A DNA stretch of 64,000 bases, taken from the NCBI RefSeq assembly GCF_004342005.1, contig NZ_SMBX01000006.1, positions 124,001 to 188,000 of the forward strand, read 5' to 3'. The notes beneath the pieces were generated by a model. That model had not been told where the DNA came from, made no database searches, and saw nothing but the letters and a program-made list of their open reading frames with translations. Shown in pieces: positions 8,521 to 16,348 of this stretch. The stretch's first letter is position 1. Each line of letters starts with the position of its first letter. Source of the stretch: Paracandidimonas soli. GTDB lineage: Bacteria > Pseudomonadota > Gammaproteobacteria > Burkholderiales > Burkholderiaceae_B. Position numbers and translations under genes: made by a program.

Positions 8521-9219
8521 TCAGACTGGCAGGCCCTTGGCCCGGAGAATGGCGTCGAAGCGTTCGGGATCCGCCGTGCCGGTGCGGTTGGCCTCGCGGA
8601 TTTGCGCTTCCTTGCGCAGATGCTGACGTGTTTTTTCCAGGACGCTTTGCGCCTGATCCGCCGGTATGGCGATGACTCCGTCGGCATCGCCGACGATCAG
8701 ATCACCCGGCATGACGGCCAGCCCGGCCACGGACACCGGAACGTTGATCTCGCCCGGACCGTCCTTGCTGGGGCCTCGGTGCGTATGGCCGCGCGCAAAG
8801 ATGGGCATGCCGTCTTCAGCCCACTCGCACAGGTCGCGGATGGCGCCGTCGATGACCAGCCCGGCAAGTTGCCGGGCGATGCAGCTCGTTCGCATCAGCC
8901 CTCCCACCAAGGCCTGGCTGATGTCTCCCCCGCCGTCGACGACCAGCACGTCGCCGGGTTGCGCCATCAGCAAGGCTTTGTGGATCATCAGATTGTCGCC
9001 GGGACGGACGCGCACGGTAAGCGCCTGGCCTGCCATCGTCGTGTCCAGCCTTGCATGATATTGGCGAAGCCCGATGGTGCCGATGTTGCGGCTCATGGCA
9101 TCGCCGATGCCTGCGACCGGCAGGGTTCCGAAGGCTTCGACCAGAGCCGCGTCCAGGCGCGCGGGATTGGGGTTGATGCGATAGCCGGGCGGCCAGTCGG
9201 CAGGGGAGGGTGTGCTCAT
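8521..9219 (-). CDS. RraA-family class II aldolase / oxaloacetate decarboxylase-like protein
   Basis: A 232-residue RraA-fold protein. It shows the GDVLVVDGGGDISQALVGG segment and, about 20 residues on, the Arg-Asp pair in GLVIDGAIRDLCEW. In HMG/CHA aldolases this pair supplies the substrate-binding Arg and the metal-ligand Asp. Those enzymes cleave 4-carboxy-4-hydroxy-2-oxoadipate or 4-hydroxy-4-methyl-2-oxoglutarate to pyruvate, and some decarboxylate oxaloacetate. RraA itself (the RNase E regulator) lacks the pair, so an enzyme role is favoured. The SD is AAGGA. Partner genes suggest it acts on a product of the lactonase/dehydrogenase steps. Confidence 0.82.
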   Translation of the reverse strand: MSTPSPADWPPGYRINPNPARLDAALVEAFGTLPVAGIGDAMSRNIGTIGLRQYHARLDTTMAGQALTVRVRPGDNLMIHKALLMAQPGDVLVVDGGGDISQALVGGLMRTSCIARQLAGLVIDGAIRDLCEWAEDGMPIFARGHTHRGPSKDGPGEINVPVSVAGLAVMPGDLIVGDADGVIAIPADQAQSVLEKTRQHLRKEAQIREANRTGTADPERFDAILRAKGLPV

Positions 9220-9295
9220 ACTGTCTTTCCTTGGAGATGCGTGTCGTGGATTGCCGGGCCGGCGAGCGGCTCGGAGTTTGCGGGACCGGGTTTAA

Positions 9296-10264
9296 TCAAA
9301 GGATATGCGGGTTGACGCAGCGCCCGGGATCGGGAGGATTGCCTGTCAGATGGCCCATGACGTTCTCGGCCGCGCCTTGCGCCATCAGTGCAAGGGCCGC
9401 CGGCGTTGAGCCGCCTACGTGCGGCGTCAGCACCACGTTTTCCAGGGAGGTCAGCGGACTGCCGGCAGGCAGGGGTTCGATCTCCATGGTGTCCAGGCCG
9501 GCCGAATGCAGGTGGCCATTGCGCAGGGCTTCGATCAGGGCGGTTTCGTCCACCACCTCGCCGCGCGCGGTATTGATGAGAATGGCTCCCTTCGGCAGGC
9601 GCTTCAGCCGCGCGGCATCCAGCAGCCCGCGCGTGCCGGGGGTCAGCGGCACATGCAGGCTGAGGACGTCCGATCGCGGCAACAGGGTGTTCAGGTCGTC
9701 GGCGCGCTCGACACCGGGCACGGGATTGCTGGCCGGGAATGCCGGATCGTATGCGATCACGCGCATGCCCAGCGCTTGCGCCGCCCGGGCGACGCGCTGG
9801 CCGATCTGCCCATAGCCCAGCAGTCCCAGGGTCAATCCATCGAGCTGGCGGCCGTCCTGGAGCCTGTGCCAGTGGCCGTCGCGCAGTGACCGGTCCATGG
9901 AAGGGATGCGGCGTGCGGCGGCGATCATCAGGCCGATAGCCATTTCCGCGACGGAGGCGGCGTTGGCTCCGGGAGTCGCATAGACCAGCACGCCTTGGCG
10001 GCTGGCCGCCTCTACGTCGATATTGCTGACTCCCACGCCATGCTTGGAAATGACTTTCAGGGTGGGGCATGCCTGTATGGCTGCGGCCGTCAATGACACG
10101 GTCCGCGAGATGACAGCATCGATGGGTTCCGATGCCATGATGCGGGCGGCTTCCTCCGCGGAGTCTGCCTGATCGAGGTAGATCACGCGCGCTCCATGTT
10201 TTTCCAGCACTGCGACGCCGGCTGGATGCAGCTTGGGCGCGGTCACGAAAACGGTATGGGACAT
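9296..10264 (-). CDS. Phosphoglycerate dehydrogenase-like 2-hydroxyacid dehydrogenase (operon copy 2)
   Basis: A 322-residue enzyme. The dinucleotide motif is LGLLGYGQIGQRVARAAQAL, the Arg segment is LINTARGEVVDETAL, and the catalytic His lies in VLTPHVGGSTPAALALM. The N-terminal strands (ISKHGVGVSNIDVEAA) match the SerA/GhrB group that acts on D-2-hydroxyacids. It is the first gene of the minus-strand operon, so its promoter lies in the intergenic region shared with the divergent LysR gene. No ACT domain is present, which argues for a catabolic role rather than serine biosynthesis. Exact substrate unknown. Confidence 0.88.
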   Translation of the reverse strand: MSHTVFVTAPKLHPAGVAVLEKHGARVIYLDQADSAEEAARIMASEPIDAVISRTVSLTAAAIQACPTLKVISKHGVGVSNIDVEAASRQGVLVYATPGANAASVAEMAIGLMIAAARRIPSMDRSLRDGHWHRLQDGRQLDGLTLGLLGYGQIGQRVARAAQALGMRVIAYDPAFPASNPVPGVERADDLNTLLPRSDVLSLHVPLTPGTRGLLDAARLKRLPKGAILINTARGEVVDETALIEALRNGHLHSAGLDTMEIEPLPAGSPLTSLENVVLTPHVGGSTPAALALMAQGAAENVMGHLTGNPPDPGRCVNPHIL

Positions 10265-10371
10265 CGGGGCGTACTCGTTATTGGGAGAGCAATTATTGGT
10301 CTTGGAATCAATAACTGTCTATTTGATAATATTCATTATTTGTTCACTTTTAGTTATTGAATGGGGGTGCC
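10265..10371. promoter_or_regulatory. Divergent promoter/operator region between the acid-degradation operon and its LysR regulator
   Basis: This AT-rich stretch contrasts with the GC-rich genes on both sides. It carries an inverted repeat CAATAACT (10309-10316) / AGTTATTG (10352-10359) and further ATTATT-type runs with T-N11-A spacing possibilities. LysR regulators commonly bind such sites between their own gene and the divergent target operon. The exact box and the -10/-35 elements are not clear enough to assign. Confidence 0.45.
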
Positions 10372-11313
10372 GTGGATATTCATCTCAGGGATTTGCGCTA
10401 TTTCGAAGTCCTGGCGGATATGCAGCACCTGGGGCGTGCGGCGGAGCAACTGGGCCGCAGCCAGCCCGCGTTGACCAAATGCATAGATCGCCTGGAGGCG
10501 ATCATCGGCAGCCCCTTGTTCGAACGGACCGGCCGGGGCATCCGGCTCACGCGCGTGGGCGAGGTGCTGCGTTTGCGCGCCAGGATGCTGCGCGACAACG
10601 CAAGCGAGGCAATACGCGAAGTGAACGAATTCGCAAGCGGACGCTTTGGCCACGTGCGGCTGGCCAGCGGTCCCATCGCCGCCGATCATTTGCTGCCCGA
10701 GCTTTGCCATCTTGCCCTGGCCGAATGCCCGGACCTGAACATAGAAATCGAGATAGGGCCTACGTCCACATTGCGAGGTCAATTGAAGGATGGGGAAATA
10801 GACATACTGATAGGCCTGACCGCGACCGGCGATCCCGATCTGGTGGCCGTACCCATCGTCAACGATGCGGTGGTGGTGGCGGCAAGGCGCGACCATGCCA
10901 TCTTCGGGCGCAAGAAAGTGACGCTGGAGTCCCTGCTGGAATATTCGTGGGCGCTGCCGGCCCCGACCGTACCCAGCCGTCAGTGGCTGGAGTCGGTGTT
11001 CACGGCCGCGGGCCTTTCCCGCCCGCATGTGCAGATCGAAACGAGCGCTTTACCGTTGCTGCCCCATATGATCGCCCGGACCGATCTGCTGAGTTTCGTA
11101 TCGCGCCATACCCTGGCGCTGCACCAGGGCAGGATGCTGCGCGAATTGCCATTGCCGGCTACGACGTTGAACCGCACCCTGGGCGCCACGTACCGCAAGG
11201 CTGGCTATCTGTCGCCGGCGGCAGAGCGAGTGCTCGAAATCTTCAAGACCAACGGCGCGCGATTGTTTGCGAATGCCATGGGTGATGCGGCGCAAGGTTG
11301 CAAGAATCGATAA
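10372..11313 (+). CDS. LysR-family transcriptional regulator
   Basis: A regulator of 313 residues from the GTG at 10372. The winged HTH (RDLRYFEVLADMQHLGRAAEQL, then SQPALTKCIDRLEAIIGSPLFERTGRGIRLT) is followed by a LysR effector domain. The GTG is chosen because a GGGG-rich SD precedes it and family members start a few residues before LRYF. An in-frame TTG at 10357 is possible. It diverges from the dehydrogenase/aldolase/Bug/lactonase operon and is followed by an SLC13 carrier gene, so it probably controls one or both in response to the imported acid. The effector is unknown. Confidence 0.9.
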   Translation: MDIHLRDLRYFEVLADMQHLGRAAEQLGRSQPALTKCIDRLEAIIGSPLFERTGRGIRLTRVGEVLRLRARMLRDNASEAIREVNEFASGRFGHVRLASGPIAADHLLPELCHLALAECPDLNIEIEIGPTSTLRGQLKDGEIDILIGLTATGDPDLVAVPIVNDAVVVAARRDHAIFGRKKVTLESLLEYSWALPAPTVPSRQWLESVFTAAGLSRPHVQIETSALPLLPHMIARTDLLSFVSRHTLALHQGRMLRELPLPATTLNRTLGATYRKAGYLSPAAERVLEIFKTNGARLFANAMGDAAQGCKNR

Positions 11314-11421
11314 AGTCGTCGAAGATGCTCAACTAGCCGGGGTCTCACGTACGACCGTTGCAGGTATGGCGGCCCTTGCCAGAGGCGATACGAAGCGCCA
11401 TCGCTTTCAGGAAATCGAGGG

Positions 11422-13212
11422 ATGACCATAGAAATAGTGCTGGTGTTGTGCATTGCCCTGGCGGCGATCGTGTTGTTCGCTACGGAAAAGCTGCGCATGG
11501 ACACGGTAGCCCTGCTCGTGCTGGGCGGCCTGGCCGTAGCGGGGCTGGTGACGCCCGAGCAGGCCGTCAGCGGCTTCAGCAATCCGGCCACGATCACGGT
11601 GGCGTCCATGTTCGTGCTGGCCGCCGGCCTGCAGAACAGCGGCGCATTGTCGGGCATAGGCCGCCTGCTCGGCCGGGCAAAATCCCCTTTTCTTTTTTTG
11701 CTGGTGCTGTTCGCCGTATTGGCGGTGGTGGCGCCGTTCGTCAACAATACCGCTGTCGTGGCGGTATTCATGCCCATCGTGATGACAGCGGCCTCCGGCA
11801 TCGGCATGCCGGCTTCCAAGGCGCTGATCCCTCTGTCCTATGTATCGCAGATGGCGGGGGTATGCACCCTGGTCGGCACCTCGACCAATCTGCTGGTCAA
11901 CGGCATGGCGAAAGACCTGGGCCACCCGGGTTTCAGCATGTTCGAGTTCACGCCGCTGGGCGTGATCTGCATGGCTGCGGGATGTCTCTATTTGCTTACC
12001 TTCGGGCGCTGGCTGTTGCCCGATACCAGCGCCTCCCAGATGGTGGAGAATCACGAGCTGGGCAAGTACGTGACCGAGCTGAGGGTGATGCCGGAATCTT
12101 CGCTGATCGGCGTGTCTATCGAGGAAGCCAAGCTGGGCGAAACTTTCGGCGTGTATGTGATGGAACTGCTGCGGGACGACGAGGAAGTGTGGTCGCCGCG
12201 TTCCCAGGTGCTGCAGGAGGGCGACGTGCTGCTGGCTCGCGGGGACTGGTCCAAGCTGGACGAGTTGCGCCAGGAGGCCGGGCTGGAGCTGAACCCGCAA
12301 TTCAAGCGCCGACTGCGCCGCATGTCGGTGGACGGCGACAAGGAATCCGAACCCGTATCGCAAGTGGTGACCGAGGTGATGATTGCGCCGCGCTCGCGCC
12401 TGGTGGGCAGCACCCTGACGATGCTGGACTGGCGCTGGCGGCATGACGCTATCGTGCTGGCCATCCACCGGCGCGGCCAGGTCTTGCGCGAACAGCTCAA
12501 GGATGTGAGGCTTAACGTCGGCGATGTGCTGCTGATGCTGACGACGGAGCCCGAGATGGGTGCGCTGCGCCAGGACAGCAACCTCATCGTGCTGTCCGAG
12601 CGCGATGCCCAGCCTGCCCGTGGCTGGCGCGCGCCCTTCGCGCTGGCGACCATGGCGGTGGTGATTACCGTGTCCGCGCTGGGCTGGCTGCCGATTTCCA
12701 TCACCGCCCTGGTGGGGGCCGTGGCCATGACGCTGGCGGGCTGTCTCGATGCCGACGGCGTCTACGATGCCATCGACTGGCCCATCATCATCCTGCTGGC
12801 CGGGCTGATGCCACTAGGCGTGGCCATGAGCGAGACCGGCGCTGCCGAGTTCATCGTGCAGAACACGATAGGGCTGGTCCGGGAGGCTGGACCGCTGGTG
12901 GTGCTGGCTGTGCTCTACCTGATGGCGCTGCTGCTGACAGAGTTCATGAGCAATGCGGCGGCGGCCGTGCTGCTTACGCCCATCGGCATGTCCACGGCCA
13001 GAATGCTGGATGTGGATCCTACGCCCTTCCTTATCGCGGTTACCTTCGCAGCTTCCACCAGCTTCGCCACGCCCGTGGGCTATCAGACCAATACCATGGT
13101 GTACAGCGCCGGCGGCTATCGTTTCGTGGACTTCCTGAAGGTGGGGCTGCCTCTGAACCTGATTTTCTGGGTGCTGGGAGTGATATTCATCCCCAGGTTC
13201 TGGCCCTTCTGA
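11422..13212 (+). CDS. SLC13/ArsB-type carboxylate or anion permease with central TrkA-C domains
   Basis: A 596-residue membrane protein. N-terminal helices carry GFSNPATITVASMFVLAAGL, VNNTAVVAVFMPIVM and GTSTNLLVNGMAKDLG, the SNT-type signatures of the divalent anion:Na+ symporter group. Residues ~205-395 form a soluble insert resembling two RCK_C/TrkA_C domains (e.g. SSLIGVSIEEAKLGETFGV, SRLVGSTLTMLDW). A second bundle with LTEFMSNAAAAVLLTPIG completes the inverted repeat. The SD AGGAA/GAGGG precedes the ATG. Its position after the LysR gene suggests that it imports the compound used by the divergent operon, though sulfate or another anion is possible. Confidence 0.88.
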   Translation: MTIEIVLVLCIALAAIVLFATEKLRMDTVALLVLGGLAVAGLVTPEQAVSGFSNPATITVASMFVLAAGLQNSGALSGIGRLLGRAKSPFLFLLVLFAVLAVVAPFVNNTAVVAVFMPIVMTAASGIGMPASKALIPLSYVSQMAGVCTLVGTSTNLLVNGMAKDLGHPGFSMFEFTPLGVICMAAGCLYLLTFGRWLLPDTSASQMVENHELGKYVTELRVMPESSLIGVSIEEAKLGETFGVYVMELLRDDEEVWSPRSQVLQEGDVLLARGDWSKLDELRQEAGLELNPQFKRRLRRMSVDGDKESEPVSQVVTEVMIAPRSRLVGSTLTMLDWRWRHDAIVLAIHRRGQVLREQLKDVRLNVGDVLLMLTTEPEMGALRQDSNLIVLSERDAQPARGWRAPFALATMAVVITVSALGWLPISITALVGAVAMTLAGCLDADGVYDAIDWPIIILLAGLMPLGVAMSETGAAEFIVQNTIGLVREAGPLVVLAVLYLMALLLTEFMSNAAAAVLLTPIGMSTARMLDVDPTPFLIAVTFAASTSFATPVGYQTNTMVYSAGGYRFVDFLKVGLPLNLIFWVLGVIFIPRFWPF

Positions 13213-13427
13213 GCCGCTCACGGATGAAATGCGCGAGTTCCCTGGATGTCACGGGCCCGCAATCCTTGTAAATTGCGGCGAGGTGGATGCCAGCCTCCGA
13301 TCGGGGCGGCCTTGTTCAAGAAGTGTGTATGCTGTTCTTATGCATAGACATCCTTTTTCAACTGATCTTAAAATTTCAGGCAAGTGCCTGCTTGAGAGGC
13401 ATGCCAGACACACCACAGGAGTACCTC

Positions 13428-14072
13428 GTGTCGCCAGAAATGTTTCTGCTGTTTGTGCCTGCCTGCTTTGCATTGAACATGGCGCCAGGTCCGAACAATC
13501 TGCTTTCCGTCTCTAACGCCAGTCGCTTCGGCTTCGCGGCAGCCTGTGTGGCTGGCATCGGCCGTTTGGTTGCGTTTGTCGGCATGATTGCCATTGCGGC
13601 CTCGGGGCTTGCTGTGGTGTTGCAAACCTCGGCTTTGGCCTTCACTGTCATCAAGGTGGCGGGAGCGTTGTATCTATTCTATATGGCCTTGCAGCTTTGG
13701 TTCGCCCCAGTGAACGCAGTGCAAGAGAGCGTCGACGCCCGTGATATGCGAACTTTCAACCTGTGGCGTTTGGCCAGGCAGGAATTCCTGATTGCAGCAG
13801 GCAACCCAAAGGCAATCCTGATCTTCACCGCGTTTCTGCCGCAATTCGTCAACTCGGCAGAAGCCGCCGCGCCGCAATTCTTCATCCTTGGGCTGCTTTT
13901 CCTGGTGCTCGAATGGATTGCCATTGCCGCTTACGCTTATATGGGAGCGTACTTGGGAAAATGGTTTGCCTTGCCTGCACGTAAGCGTTTGTTCAACAGG
14001 ACGTGCGCCTCATTGCTGGGTGCCGCCGGTTTCGGTTTGCTGCTATCAAAGAAGGCCGTAAGTGCAGCATAA
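13428..14072 (+). CDS. LysE/RhtB-family amino-acid exporter
   Basis: A 214-residue protein from GTG 13428, which follows the SD AGGAG by six bases. The frame is open further upstream but those extensions are hydrophilic and unsupported. It has the LysE N-terminal pattern FALNMAPGPNNLLSVSNASRFG, about six hydrophobic helices, and the conserved NPKAILIFTAFLPQF. The family exports amino acids or analogues. Codon use and base composition are noticeably less GC-rich than in the flanking genes, which hints at later acquisition together with the convergent ATPase gene. The substrate cannot be told. Confidence 0.85.
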   Translation: MSPEMFLLFVPACFALNMAPGPNNLLSVSNASRFGFAAACVAGIGRLVAFVGMIAIAASGLAVVLQTSALAFTVIKVAGALYLFYMALQLWFAPVNAVQESVDARDMRTFNLWRLARQEFLIAAGNPKAILIFTAFLPQFVNSAEAAAPQFFILGLLFLVLEWIAIAAYAYMGAYLGKWFALPARKRLFNRTCASLLGAAGFGLLLSKKAVSAA

Positions 14073-14097
14073 CCAGCCAAAGCTGCTGCGTAGCAGC

Positions 14098-14634
14098 TCA
14101 GCAACTCTCCAAGGTTTCTAGCACAAAGTCGGCGCGCTCTGCCGCACCGATCTTTGGCAAGACAGATATCGTATATCCTAGCACTGGATAGGCATGCTGG
14201 AGTCGTTCGAATTCAGCTAGAGCAGCATCCATGCCGTGACGGCGTTCCTTGTCCTGCACATAGATTTCAGGCCACGGTGGGGCCAGAAAGACGCACGGGT
14301 GATAGCGGTGCGCTTGGCCGAGTGTCTTCAGGGTGGGCTCGCCCGTCAGTGCTTGAAGTGCTGCAGCTGCATCGATCAGGCTGCGGTCGAAGAACACGCG
14401 CGGCGCGTTGCTTCGTAGAGCATTGGCATGATCCTCCAAGGCGGCGGTGATGACCCTGCGCAGAAATGCAGCTATGTCGATCCACGGCAAGGCATGGCCG
14501 CCGGTGCGTGTTTCCTCTTGGACAATGCGCCGCCCAGGTTCTTCAACCACGATATGACCGCGTCGTCCGAGTTCAGCCAGCAATGTTGATTTGCCGCCAC
14601 CTGAGCAGCCGGAAATGATGATGAAATGGTTCAT
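14098..14634 (-). CDS. AAA/P-loop predicted ATPase or kinase (178 aa)
   Basis: The protein begins MNHFIIISGCSGGGKSTLL, so a P-loop (SGCSGGGKST) lies right at the N-terminus. Later segments are VVEEPGRRIVQEE, VFFDRSLIDAAAAL and VFLAPPWPEIYVQDKERRHG. This is the layout of the AAA_28/predicted-ATPase family, related to nucleoside and small-molecule kinases (EEPGR and FDR motifs resemble thymidylate-kinase-like proteins). Its function is not established. It is convergent with the LysE gene, with a small hairpin (AGCTGCT/AGCAGCT, 14081-14098) at the junction. Its base composition is less GC-rich than its neighbours'. Confidence 0.75.
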   Translation of the reverse strand: MNHFIIISGCSGGGKSTLLAELGRRGHIVVEEPGRRIVQEETRTGGHALPWIDIAAFLRRVITAALEDHANALRSNAPRVFFDRSLIDAAAALQALTGEPTLKTLGQAHRYHPCVFLAPPWPEIYVQDKERRHGMDAALAEFERLQHAYPVLGYTISVLPKIGAAERADFVLETLESC

Positions 14635-14789
14635 GAGGTCGGCATCCGTTTCAAACTTGAGTAAGTCAGGTATCTAGGTGCCTAGAGACATGCGCTTCTA
14701 CGTGGCCTGCCAATAGTAGCGAAAGTGCCGCGACTTGCGGTCCTGCGATTGTGTGGCTGTAGGCGGGCGTCGGTGGATATCGCTGGACG

Positions 14790-14821
14790 AAAAAAAAACC
14801 GAAAACAAAGTTTTCGGCTTT
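14790..14821 (-). terminator. Rho-independent terminator of the tRNA-Gly transcript
   Basis: Read on the minus strand, GCCGAAAAC pairs with GTTTTCGGT around the loop TTTG and is followed by a run of eight to nine T. It lies just downstream of the second tRNA-Gly gene in the direction of transcription and is a textbook intrinsic terminator. Confidence 0.85.
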
Positions 14822-14868
14822 CTTTCAATTATCTATGGACGTTGGTGGATGTCCATGGACAAAAATCC

Positions 14869-14944
14869 TGGAGCGGGAAACCGGTCTCGAACCGGCGACC
14901 TCAACCTTGGCAAGGTTGCGCTCTACCAACTGAGCTATTCCCGC
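14869..14944 (-). tRNA. tRNA-Gly (anticodon GCC), promoter-distal copy
   Basis: The 76-nt sequence starts GCGGGAATAGCTCAGTTGG, has the anticodon loop TTGCCAA, the T arm GGTTCGAGACC and encoded 3' CCA. The acceptor stem GCGGGAA pairs with TTCCCGC. It is identical in its whole tRNA body to the copy at 15019-15094 and shares its promoter and terminator. Confidence 0.97.
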
Positions 14945-15018
14945 ATTTTGGTCTTTGCAGGATCGGGTAAAGACGGAATTCCGCAGCTGACAGACTGGAT
15001 GTCCATACAAGAAGAATC

Positions 15019-15094
15019 TGGAGCGGGAAACCGGTCTCGAACCGGCGACCTCAACCTTGGCAAGGTTGCGCTCTACCAACTGAGCTATTCCCGC
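15019..15094 (-). tRNA. tRNA-Gly (anticodon GCC), promoter-proximal copy
   Basis: Same 76-nt tRNA-Gly(GCC) sequence with encoded CCA. The start-to-start distance to the other copy is exactly 150 bp, and the 3' flanks of both share TGGATGTCCAT and a CTGGAGCGGG junction, so the pair looks like a recent tandem duplication of tRNA plus downstream flank. Confidence 0.97.
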
Positions 15095-15128
15095 GCTTCC
15101 GATCTTTACAAGATCAAGCAAGACAAAG

Positions 15129-15157
15129 ATTATAAGCCTGCTTTTGTATTTTTGCAA
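15129..15157 (-). promoter_or_regulatory. Sigma70 promoter of the tRNA-Gly pair
   Basis: On the minus strand the -35 TTGCAA (15157-15152) and -10 TATAAT (15134-15129) are separated by 17 bp. The -10 ends 35 bp before the first tRNA base, a normal leader length for a processed tRNA transcript. Confidence 0.8.
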
Positions 15158-15284
15158 ACGGCAATTTCGCTTGTGTTGCTGAGCCGTACTTTTTCGTGCG
15201 CGCTGCTTCTGTAGTCGCCAGATGCTGACAATATACAATGCAGCCGTATCGTCTCCACGCATTGCCTGTGTCCTTCTATCCGTC

Positions 15285-16310
15285 GTGAATACCCTGGATT
15301 CCTCTGATCTCCCCGTCCTCCTGCCGAACACGCTTGGCCTGTCCTCGCAGGCGAGACGCGCGCAACGGCTTTCAAGCCTGCAGCAGTTGCCGGCGCTGGT
15401 CGATTGGGTACAGGAGCAAGCCGAGGACGCGTTCGTGCTCGGCGGGGGCAGCAATGTGATCCTGCCGCCGGACGTCGGTCGTCCTGTCGTGCTCGTGCAG
15501 AATAAGGGAGTGCGACTGTTGCGGGAGACGGCAACGGCCCGCATCGTGGAGGCGCAGGCGGGGGAGGTATGGCATGACTTTGTGTCGGTCACGCTGTCTC
15601 AGGGCTGGGCCGGGTTGGAGAACCTGGCCCTGATCCCCGGCACGGTGGGCGCAGCGCCGGTGCAGAACATTGGCGCCTATGGCGTGGAACTGCAGCAGCG
15701 CGTGGATAGCGTGTTGGTCTGGGATTTCCGTGAGGCGCGTCAGGTCGAGCTTTCGGCCGCGGACTGCGGCTTCCGGTATCGCGACAGTATTTTCAAGCAG
15801 GCGGGCAACGGGCGCTGGCTGATCCTGGCCGTGCGTTTCGCCCTGCCTCTGGACTGGACGCCAGTGCTGGATTATCCCGATCTGCGCAAGCATCCCAGGT
15901 TGGCGGATGTTTCCGCCGTCATGCCCCGGGCCGTGTTCCAGGCGGTATGCGAGATCCGTCGCGCGAAGCTGCCGGATCCTGCGGTGTTGGGCAACGCGGG
16001 CAGCTTCTTCAAGAATCCGTTGGTGGAAGGGGCGCAATTGCAGGCGCTCAAATCACGATATCCGGCCATGCCGTCCTATGACCAGGGCGGTGGCTGGCAC
16101 AAGGTGGCGGCGGGCTGGCTCATCGAGCATGCGGGCTGGAAGGGCAAGCGCCTGGGGCCTGTAGGGATGCATGAACGTCAGGCGCTGGTCCTGGTGAATC
16201 ATGGAGGAGCGGCTGCGGAAGACGTGCTGGCGCTGGAAGCGGCGGTGCGGGCCGATGTGCAGGCGAAGTTCGGTATAGCGCTGGAGCGCGAGCCGGTCCG
16301 CGTGGAATGA
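15285..16310 (+). CDS. murB: UDP-N-acetylenolpyruvoylglucosamine reductase (MurB)
   Basis: Reduces UDP-GlcNAc-enolpyruvate to UDP-MurNAc in peptidoglycan synthesis, using FAD and NADPH. Visible motifs are LPNTLGLSSQAR at the N-terminus, the flavin-binding VLGGGSNVILP, LENLALIPGTVGAAPVQNIGAYG, FRYRDSIFKQ (catalytic region) and GNAGSFFKNP. The C-terminal segment (KVAAGWLIEHAGWKGKRLGPVGMHERQALVLVNHG) makes it a type I MurB. About 341 residues from GTG 15285. An in-frame ATG at 15222 would add 21 residues with no better SD, so the exact start is uncertain. The gene stands alone beside the tRNA-Gly promoter, diverging from it. Confidence 0.95.
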   Translation: MNTLDSSDLPVLLPNTLGLSSQARRAQRLSSLQQLPALVDWVQEQAEDAFVLGGGSNVILPPDVGRPVVLVQNKGVRLLRETATARIVEAQAGEVWHDFVSVTLSQGWAGLENLALIPGTVGAAPVQNIGAYGVELQQRVDSVLVWDFREARQVELSAADCGFRYRDSIFKQAGNGRWLILAVRFALPLDWTPVLDYPDLRKHPRLADVSAVMPRAVFQAVCEIRRAKLPDPAVLGNAGSFFKNPLVEGAQLQALKSRYPAMPSYDQGGGWHKVAAGWLIEHAGWKGKRLGPVGMHERQALVLVNHGGAAAEDVLALEAAVRADVQAKFGIALEREPVRVE

Positions 16311-16348
16311 TCTATTGGAGGCTGAGTTCCTTAGGCGCAGGCCAGACC

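Noticed and set aside
14869-15094. tRNA-associated genomic-island insertion at tRNA-Gly
   Set aside because: No integrase gene and no partial tRNA repeat at a distance. The second copy is a full-length tandem duplicate with the same flank.
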